This document shows, one piece after another, positions 1 to 4,316 of a stretch of 5,929 nucleotides of DNA. The first letter of the stretch is position 1. The number at the start of each line of letters is the position of its first letter. The notes beneath the pieces were generated by a model. It searched no databases and was not told the DNA's origin. It saw nothing but the letters and a program-made list of their open reading frames with translations. The translations under genes were made by a program, and so were the position numbers. Origin of the DNA: Opitutia bacterium (GTDB lineage Bacteria; Verrucomicrobiota; Verrucomicrobiae; Opitutales; UBA953); the NCBI GenBank assembly GCA_947465345.1, contig CANHZL010000050.1:1-5929 (forward strand). The letters run 5' to 3'.

Positions 1-2784
1 AACACCCCGAAGGCCAAGCTGCCACCGGGTTTTGAAATGGTCGTCGCCGCCACCTCTCCAATGGTAGCCAATCCCACCATGGGATGCGTCGATGACCAAG
101 GTCGCCTGTTCGTAGGCGACTCCGCTGGCGTAAATTGGAGCCCGAAGAAGTTCGAGACCGTCCTCCCCAACCGCATTCTCCTCCTGGAGGATCGCGATAA
201 GGACGGCGTGTTCGAGCGTAGCACCGTCTTCGCGGACAAGCTCGCTTATCCGAAGGGCGCGTACTTCCTCAATGGAAGCCTCTACGTGACCGACACCCCG
301 GGTGTTTGGAAACTCACTGATACCGACGGCGATGGCGTCGCCGACAAGCGCGAACTCCTCGTCGGCGGTTTCCAATGGACCGCCAACAGCGCGGATTGCC
401 ACGGCCCGCGTCTTCACCCCGATGGCCGCTTTTATTGGACGCACGGCCGCAAGGGACACACCATCAAGCAAAAGGACGGAACGCTCGTGCATGCCGGCCT
501 CAATAGCGGTATCTGGTCAATGTTGCCCGACGGATCCGACGTCCGCTGGCATTCGCTCGGTTGCGCCGACAACCCTACTGGTCTCGACTTCACGCCCACC
601 GGCGAACTCATCGGGACCACCAATCTTTATTTCGGCAGCCCGCGCGTCGACACGCTCATGCAGTGGCAGCTCGGCGGCGTCTATGAACGCCCGGACTTCC
701 TGCGCATCATCGCTGACCTTCCGCGCACCCATGAGCGCATGCCCATCCTCCGCGAGCTCGGCCACATGGTGCCCAGCGGCTGCGCCTTCTGGAAGAACGC
801 CAATGCCGTCGCCACTGACGGGCATCCTTGGGCCGCCGATCCGGCCAACCTGCAGCTGATGGTGACGATGTATAATTCGCAGAAGGTTCTGCGCTACGAG
901 ATGCAGAAAGAAGGCGCGACCTACCGCACCACCGAGCACGAATTCTTCACCGTCGAACGCAAGGGATCGCACCTGACGGATGTCATGGAAGCCCCCGATG
1001 GCTCACTCATCGTCTTCGATACGGGAACGTGGTATTCGCATTGCCCGTCGAGCCTGCAGGGTTCGGCTAACGTACCCGGCATGATTTACCGCATCCGCCG
1101 CACCGCGGAAGGGAAGGCCGCGCACGCCGCTGTGCTCGCCGCCCATAAACCGCTCGAGCTCGCCAAGCCCAAGACCGATGCCGAACTCCTCGCCCAGCTT
1201 TCTTCTGCCGACCAGTCCGAAGTCCGTCGCGGACTCGAAGGCCTGACCTTCCGCGAGACCAAGTCGTCCGCCGTCACCGAGGCCATCCGCGGGCTTCTTT
1301 CGCGCGAGGCTGACCTCGTACTCGAACACGCAATCCTCACCGCCGGCATGCGCCTTGCTGGTTTCACCGCCGCCGATCTCGCCACGGCCAAAGGCCCGGT
1401 CGCCCAGGCCCGTCTGCTGCGCATCGTTTCGCAGACCCGCACGAAAGACTCCGACTACGGCGATCTCCTCAAGTTTGCGCTCAGCCAGGCAGATTCCGCC
1501 GATGCCGCGCTGGCCAAGAACGCTTACCTTGCGCTGATCAAGGCTCCTGACGCCGATGCGGTCCTCGCCCCTGTCTTCGGCCAGTGGCTCGCTCAATCCG
1601 CACCGACCGCCACGCAGGTCGCCGCCATGGGCAAGTTTGCGGGTGCGCTCGCCGGCCAGCCCGGCGTTGCGAAGGGCATCGCGCGGATGCTCGGTCACGA
1701 GAAGGCCTCCGTCCGTCAAGCCGGGCTGCGCGCCATCGCCGCCCAGCCCGGTAAGGTCGACGCCAAGTTCTGGTTTGCGCCGCTCCAGGCGCAGCTCGCC
1801 AAGGGTGCCTCGCCCCTTTTGCTCGACGCCCTTGCTCGCGTGAAGGACAAGCGCTTCGACGAAGCGCTGAACGCCGTCTCCGTCGATACCACCAAGCCCG
1901 CTTCGCTCCGTCTCAAGGCCTTACTTGCGCTCTCCAGCAGCGGCGAAGGGGTCAGCGACCCCGCGTTCAAGCTACTCACTGACCTCTTTGTCGATCCCGC
2001 CAGCCCAGGTCTGCGCATGGACGCCGCCCAACGTCTGGCCAACACCAAGCTCACGCCGGCGCAGTGGGACGCTTATCTCGCGCTCCTGCCGACCGCCGGT
2101 CCGCTCGAGCAGAGCGAACTCCTCGTGGCGCTCGCCGTACCGCAGAATTATAAGAACGTGTCAAAGGACACCGGCCGGAAGATTGCCGTCGCGCTCAGCA
2201 AGTCGCCCATGCTCGGCACCTTTAGTCCTGACCTTGTGCGCAAGGCCTTTGGCTTCCTGCCGCGCGAGATCTATGAAGTCCTCGAGCCGTCGTTCGACGC
2301 GGCCCTTGCGGTCAATGACGCCAAAAAGGAGCGTCTCGCCCCCCTGGCCTTAGCTGCCGCGAAGAAAGGCGACCCTGTCGCCGGCCGTGCCGTCTACGAA
2401 TCCGGACGCGGCGCCTGCATCGCGTGCCACAAGATCGGCGACAAGGGCAACGAGATCGGGCCGAACTTGAGCAAAATCGGCGGTATCCGCGCCGAACGCG
2501 AAATCATCGAGAGCATCCTTTTCCCGAGCAACAGCATCGCTCGCGACTACGACCTCAACTCCTTCCAGATGACGGATGGCACCAGCGTGCTCGGCCTAAT
2601 CAAGGGCCGTTCCGCGGAAGGCATCACCATTAAGGAAGCTTCCGGCCAGGAGCGCCTGCTCACGACCGAGAGCGTCGCCTCGTCCACGCAGCTTACCACC
2701 AGTCTCATGCCCATGGGTCTGGATGGTATGCTTTCCGAGAAGGACCTCATCGATCTCGTGGCGTATCTGCGATCTTTGAAGTAA
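1..2784 (+). CDS. PVC-type membrane-bound dehydrogenase-like protein with C-terminal CxxCH haem domain (5' partial)
   Basis: The reading frame is open from base 1, so the true start and any signal peptide lie outside the window; 927 residues are visible. ATG 37 is internal, because the preceding residues (LPPGFE) already belong to the usual start of this domain. Visible residues 1 to about 365 resemble the Pirellula/Verrucomicrobium-type dehydrogenase propeller (TIGR02604-like). They include two Asp-rich calcium-type loops, DRDKDGVFE (64-72) and DTDGDGVADKRE (107-118). An Ala/Leu-rich helical region, probably HEAT-like, follows to about 785. The end is a TIGR02603-like cytochrome c domain: CIACH at 806-810 binds haem covalently, and M903 or M905 in LMPMGL is the likely axial ligand. 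It probably acts in the periplasm, oxidising sugars or other organics, but the substrate cannot be read from sequence. The family call is firm; the activity is inferred. Confidence 0.85.
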   Translation, partial: NTPKAKLPPGFEMVVAATSPMVANPTMGCVDDQGRLFVGDSAGVNWSPKKFETVLPNRILLLEDRDKDGVFERSTVFADKLAYPKGAYFLNGSLYVTDTPGVWKLTDTDGDGVADKRELLVGGFQWTANSADCHGPRLHPDGRFYWTHGRKGHTIKQKDGTLVHAGLNSGIWSMLPDGSDVRWHSLGCADNPTGLDFTPTGELIGTTNLYFGSPRVDTLMQWQLGGVYERPDFLRIIADLPRTHERMPILRELGHMVPSGCAFWKNANAVATDGHPWAADPANLQLMVTMYNSQKVLRYEMQKEGATYRTTEHEFFTVERKGSHLTDVMEAPDGSLIVFDTGTWYSHCPSSLQGSANVPGMIYRIRRTAEGKAAHAAVLAAHKPLELAKPKTDAELLAQLSSADQSEVRRGLEGLTFRETKSSAVTEAIRGLLSREADLVLEHAILTAGMRLAGFTAADLATAKGPVAQARLLRIVSQTRTKDSDYGDLLKFALSQADSADAALAKNAYLALIKAPDADAVLAPVFGQWLAQSAPTATQVAAMGKFAGALAGQPGVAKGIARMLGHEKASVRQAGLRAIAAQPGKVDAKFWFAPLQAQLAKGASPLLLDALARVKDKRFDEALNAVSVDTTKPASLRLKALLALSSSGEGVSDPAFKLLTDLFVDPASPGLRMDAAQRLANTKLTPAQWDAYLALLPTAGPLEQSELLVALAVPQNYKNVSKDTGRKIAVALSKSPMLGTFSPDLVRKAFGFLPREIYEVLEPSFDAALAVNDAKKERLAPLALAAAKKGDPVAGRAVYESGRGACIACHKIGDKGNEIGPNLSKIGGIRAEREIIESILFPSNSIARDYDLNSFQMTDGTSVLGLIKGRSAEGITIKEASGQERLLTTESVASSTQLTTSLMPMGLDGMLSEKDLIDLVAYLRSLK

Positions 2785-2785
2785 G

Positions 2786-2806
2786 CGAAAGCGCGTCGCG
2801 CTTTCG
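2786..2806 (+). terminator. Hairpin immediately after the dehydrogenase-like gene
   Basis: A perfect 10-bp inverted repeat (CGAAAGCGCG and CGCGCTTTCG) with one central T begins two bases after the TAA stop. In RNA the innermost pairs would open to form a loop. No long T-run follows, so it is either a weak intrinsic terminator or a 3'-end stabilising hairpin. It matches the hairpins at the other two large gene ends in having TAAGCG at its left side and GCGCTT at its right. Confidence 0.6.
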
Positions 2807-2812
2807 AGTGGG

Positions 2813-2840
2813 CATGTGGGCAAGTTGACACGTGAGCATG
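2813..2840 (+). repeat. 12-4-12 repeat, copy 1 (downstream of the dehydrogenase-like gene)
   Basis: Two 12-mers, CATGTGGGCAAG (2813-2824) and CACGTGAGCATG (2829-2840), are separated by TTGA and match at 9 of 12 positions, giving a 16-base period. The copy sits exactly 9 bases after the GCGCTT that ends the preceding hairpin. The same spacing is found at 4130-4157 on the plus strand and 4264-4291 on the minus strand. Confidence 0.75.
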
Positions 2841-2841
2841 G

Positions 2842-2866
2842 GGTAGGGTCGGGACCGCGTCACGAC
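2842..2866 (+). repeat. GGTAGGG hairpin, unit 1 (degenerate)
   Basis: GGTAGGG (2842-2848) is followed by an imperfect hairpin, GTCGGGAC (2848-2855), loop CGC, GTCACGAC (2859-2866), with one mismatch in eight pairs. It has the same layout as the units at 2892, 2959 and 3053: GGTAGGG, then a 7-base stem arm, a short loop and the complementary arm. Confidence 0.55.
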
Positions 2867-2870
2867 ATAG

Positions 2871-2888
2871 GGCCGCCGCAGGGCGGCC
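2871..2888 (-). repeat. CTGC-loop hairpin, unit 1
   Basis: This is a perfect 7-bp hairpin, GGCCGCC (2871-2877), loop GCAG, GGCGGCC (2882-2888). Read on the minus strand the loop is CTGC closed by GCC/GGC, as in the plus-strand hairpin at 2925-2942, so the two form a small inverted pair flanking the 2892 palindrome. Confidence 0.6.
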
Positions 2889-2891
2889 GAG

Positions 2892-2921
2892 GGTAGGGGC
2901 ACGATTCATCGTGCCCCTACC
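2892..2921 (+). repeat. GGTAGGG hairpin, unit 2 (perfect 14-bp palindrome)
   Basis: The left arm GGTAGGGGCACGAT (2892-2905) and right arm ATCGTGCCCCTACC (2908-2921) are perfectly complementary around a central TC. This is the strongest palindrome in the window. Unlike its relatives it carries the GGTAGGG box at both ends, so it has no orientation. It could act as a bidirectional terminator or as a REP-like element; neither is shown by sequence alone. Confidence 0.85.
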
Positions 2922-2924
2922 TTT

Positions 2925-2942
2925 GTTCGCCCTGCGGCGAAC
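2925..2942 (+). repeat. CTGC-loop hairpin, unit 2
   Basis: This is a perfect 7-bp hairpin, GTTCGCC (2925-2931), loop CTGC, GGCGAAC (2936-2942). It shares the CGCC-CTGC-GGCG core with the minus-strand reading of 2871-2888. The outer base pairs differ in a compensating way. Confidence 0.6.
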
Positions 2943-2958
2943 GAGAGACAGCTCAACA

Positions 2959-2985
2959 GGTAGGGCGGCCATTGCCATGGCCGCC
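2959..2985 (+). repeat. GGTAGGG hairpin, unit 3
   Basis: GGTAGGG (2959-2965) leads into a perfect 9-bp stem, GGCGGCCAT (2964-2972), loop TGCC, ATGGCCGCC (2977-2985). The AT-TGCC-AT centre is identical to that of the unit at 3053-3078, read on the opposite strand, while the rest of the stem differs. Confidence 0.75.
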
Positions 2986-3052
2986 GTTCGCATCGGCACG
3001 TGCGGAGAGCCGGGCTGAATCTTCTTACCATCCCAGCATCCGTCCGCCCACT

Positions 3053-3078
3053 GACGTGATGGCAATCACGTCCCTACC
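3053..3078 (-). repeat. GGTAGGG hairpin, unit 4, overlapping the small gene's stop codon
   Basis: On the minus strand, GGTAGGG (3078-3072) precedes a perfect 8-bp stem with arms GACGTGAT and ATCACGTC around loop TGCC. It points towards the unit at 2959-2985, forming a converging pair 67 bases apart. The TAG stop of the minus-strand small gene (3074-3076) is part of the GGTAGGG box, so gene and repeat overlap. It may also serve as that gene's 3' hairpin, although no T-run follows. Confidence 0.75.
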
Positions 3079-3265
3079 TCAGGAACCAGAGGCTCAGGGC
3101 GGGGAGGGCGAGGATGAGGAGGCAGCCGCCGGAGCGAGGGCGGGAGTCTTCGTAGATGTCGCCCATGCGGCCATCGACCGCCTGCTGGATCTTTTCCTCC
3201 ATGTCGTCGGTCAGGTCATCCGGGATTTCACTTTCGCCGCTGTCGCCGTCGAAGTCGTCGCTCAT
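3074..3265 (-). CDS. Small acidic protein with hydrophobic C-terminal tail, function unknown
   Basis: I do not recognise a family. The 63-residue product has a strongly acidic N-terminal half (many Asp/Glu in residues 3-25) and a short charged middle (EDSRPR, 39-44). It ends in a hydrophobic stretch of about 15 residues (CLLILALPALSLWFL, 48-62) plus Arg, suggesting a tail-anchored or membrane-associated protein. About 54 of 62 codons after the start end in G or C, like the neighbouring genes, which favours a real gene. ATG 3265 is preferred over an upstream TTG at 3373, because the extension would cover the promoter-like motifs and reads as low-complexity sequence. No Shine-Dalgarno sequence is visible; a -10-like hexamer six bases upstream suggests a leaderless transcript. 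It is convergent with the dehydrogenase-like gene and divergent from the glycosyltransferase gene. Its TAG stop lies inside a repeat unit, and the tail is short for a membrane helix, so a repeat-caused 3' truncation is possible. Confidence 0.6.
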   Translation of the reverse strand: MSDDFDGDSGESEIPDDLTDDMEEKIQQAVDGRMGDIYEDSRPRSGGCLLILALPALSLWFLR

Positions 3266-3271
3266 GAGGCC

Positions 3272-3301
3272 ATAGTATGCCTGGGGGTAGGGGGTATGCA
3301 A
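3272..3301 (-). promoter_or_regulatory. Candidate leaderless promoter of the small acidic gene
   Basis: On the minus strand, TTGCAT (3301-3296) and TACTAT (3277-3272) are 18 bases apart, and the -10-like box ends six bases before ATG 3265. Transcription would then begin at or next to the start codon. The boxes match the sigma70 consensus at only 3 and 4 of 6 positions. The spacer contains a tandem heptamer (plus-strand GGGGGTA twice, 3283-3296), an unusually G/C-run-rich spacer. The rest of the 110-base divergent region (3266-3375) shows no clear promoter for the glycosyltransferase gene. Confidence 0.35.
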
Positions 3302-3375
3302 GTGGGTCGCAGGGGCTGGCAGGTCATAGGAAACAGGCTGGAGACTCGGCGAGGAATCCCCACGCTGGCCCAAGC

Positions 3376-4107
3376 ATGGCGACCATCCTTTGCATGAAGT
3401 GGGGTAAGAAATACGGACCCGAATACGTGAACCGTCTTCATTCCATGGTGAGTCGCCATCTGACCATCCCGCATCGGTTCGTCTGCCTGACGGACGATAA
3501 GACCGGGCTCGATGCGGGTATCGAGACCTTTCCGATCCCCAGCCTCGAGCTGCCTGCGGGCGCCCCTGAGCGCGGTTGGACCAAGCTGGTCTCTTTCTCC
3601 CCTGCGCTGACCGCCCCAGGCGGCCCGGAGCTTAAGGGCGACATCCTCTTCCTCGATATCGACATCGTCATCGTCGGCAACATGGACTCGTTCTTCGCGC
3701 AGGCCGGCGACTTCCTGATCATCCGCGACTGGCAGAAGGGTGACTATACCGGCAACTCGTCTGTCTACCGCTGGCGCGCCGGCACATATCCGGACGTCCT
3801 CGAATATTTCCGCGCGAACCTGGACGCCGTCCGCAAACGTCACCGCAACGAGCAGGAGTTTCTCACCGCGCACCTCAGCGCGCAGGGCAAGGTCAGCTAC
3901 TGGCCGGAGACCTGGTGCCGCAGCTTCAAGAAGCACTGCGTGAAATATTTCCCCTTCTCGTTCTGGCAGACGCCGGAGATTCCCGAGGGTGCGAAGATTG
4001 TCGTCTTCCATGGCCTGCCGAATCCGCCTGACGCACTCGTCGGCCGTAGCGGCAAGTGGTATCGCCGCGTGTTGCCGACGCCGTGGATCGCGCAGAATTG
4101 GAAATAA
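3376..4107 (+). CDS. GT-A-fold glycosyltransferase (GT8-like)
   Basis: The 243-residue product looks like a complete small nucleotide-sugar-dependent glycosyltransferase. The start MATILCMKWGKKYG followed by FVCLTDD (35-41) is a typical first strand and nucleotide-binding region. LFLDIDIVIVGNMD carries the metal-binding DxD motif at D94-D96. TGNSSVYRW (125-133) and RNEQEFL (157-163) correspond to acceptor-side and catalytic regions of such enzymes, and FHGLPNPPDAL places H212 where GT8-like enzymes have a C-terminal metal ligand. No signal peptide or membrane helix is visible, so it is probably cytoplasmic or peripheral, adding a sugar to a surface glycan; donor and acceptor are unknown. ATG 3376 fits the family start. 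The frame is open back to ATG 3277, but that extension looks unlike protein. The only purine-rich stretch, GAGGAA at 3351-3356, is 19 bases upstream, too far for normal spacing. No glycan-synthesis neighbours are in the window. Confidence 0.85.
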   Translation: MATILCMKWGKKYGPEYVNRLHSMVSRHLTIPHRFVCLTDDKTGLDAGIETFPIPSLELPAGAPERGWTKLVSFSPALTAPGGPELKGDILFLDIDIVIVGNMDSFFAQAGDFLIIRDWQKGDYTGNSSVYRWRAGTYPDVLEYFRANLDAVRKRHRNEQEFLTAHLSAQGKVSYWPETWCRSFKKHCVKYFPFSFWQTPEIPEGAKIVVFHGLPNPPDALVGRSGKWYRRVLPTPWIAQNWK

Positions 4108-4123
4108 GCGCGGAGCGCTTATT
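4103..4123 (+). terminator. Hairpin overlapping the glycosyltransferase stop codon
   Basis: AATAAGCGC (4103-4111), loop GGA, GCGCTTATT (4115-4123) is a perfect 9-bp stem that includes the TAA stop (4105-4107). The right arm ends in TTATT rather than a T-run, so termination by the intrinsic mechanism is plausible but not certain. Confidence 0.65.
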
Positions 4124-4124
4124 A

Positions 4125-4157
4125 GGGGGCACGGTGACAAGGGGGCACGGTGACACG
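4125..4157 (+). repeat. 12-4-12 repeat, copy 2 (downstream of the glycosyltransferase gene)
   Basis: Two 16-base tandem copies (4125-4140 and 4141-4156) differ at one position. Written in the register of the other copies, CACGGTGACAAG (4130-4141), GGGG and CACGGTGACACG (4146-4157) repeat the 12-4-12 layout. The first 12-mer again starts 9 bases after the GCGCTT of the hairpin. Confidence 0.8.
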
Positions 4158-4175
4158 GGGAGGTTAGCAATAAGC

Positions 4176-4254
4176 CAAAGGGAAACCGGAAACCGGATGA
4201 TTGGCTGGGGTGTTGATGCCCTCAGCTAACTTCCCGGTTTCCGGTCTCCCTTTG
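4176..4254. repeat. 21-bp inverted repeat with 37-base loop between convergent genes
   Basis: The left arm 4176-4196 and right arm 4234-4254 are complementary at 20 of 21 positions. Each arm contains a tandem heptamer, GGAAACC twice on the left and GGAGACC/GGAAACC on the right read as its complement. A second pairing, 4160-4168 (GAGGTTAGC) with 4225-4233 (GCTAACTTC), has one G-U pair and could form a competing or pseudoknotted structure. It could be a shared terminator-like structure or an RNA element read from either strand. There is no reading frame and no promoter here. Confidence 0.75.
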
Positions 4255-4263
4255 AATCGGGCC

Positions 4264-4291
4264 CTTGTCCACGTGCCAACTTGCCCACGTG
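4264..4291 (-). repeat. 12-4-12 repeat, copy 3 (downstream of the GPRRDG-protein gene)
   Basis: On the minus strand, CACGTGGGCAAG (4291-4280), TTGG and CACGTGGACAAG (4275-4264) match at 11 of 12 positions with a 16-base period. The first 12-mer starts 9 bases after GCGCTT of the terminator. A 19-base core (4270-4288) matches 2816-2834 at 18 of 19 positions in inverted orientation. Confidence 0.8.
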
Positions 4292-4297
4292 TCCCCT

Positions 4298-4316
4298 AAA
4301 AAGCGCCTTCGCGCTT
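4298..4316 (-). terminator. Intrinsic terminator of the GPRRDG-protein gene
   Basis: On the minus strand, AAGCGC (4316-4311), loop GAAG and GCGCTT (4306-4301) form a 6-bp stem that overlaps the last two bases of the TAA stop. Five consecutive T residues (4302-4298) close and follow it. It is the most conventional of the three gene-end hairpins. Confidence 0.7.

Noticed and set aside
2547..3065. Minus-strand open frame (172 codons) spanning the end of the first gene and the hairpin spacer
   Set aside because: Its Pro/His/Thr-rich stretches are translations of the 12-4-12 repeat and hairpins, not protein-like sequence.
2842..3078. CRISPR-like array of regularly placed palindromes
   Set aside because: The units differ in sequence, orientation and spacing, and there are no uniform spacers or cas genes.
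3283..3296. A fifth GGTAGGG repeat unit in the divergent spacer (3286-3292)
   Set aside because: It is not followed by a complementary arm; it is better explained by the tandem heptamer GGGGGTA.
2972..3397. Plus-strand open frame (141 codons) over the small acidic gene
   Set aside because: It starts inside a repeat hairpin and is antisense to a frame with better codon use, an acidic domain and a hydrophobic tail.
3262..4170. Minus-strand open frame (302 codons) opposite the glycosyltransferase gene
   Set aside because: The plus strand encodes a recognisable enzyme with a DxD motif; the minus frame runs through the repeats and terminator and has no recognisable motif.
4125..4254. Insertion sequence ends or a miniature transposable element
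   Set aside because: The inverted repeat is close to a hairpin (37-base loop), no target-site duplication is evident and there is no transposase.
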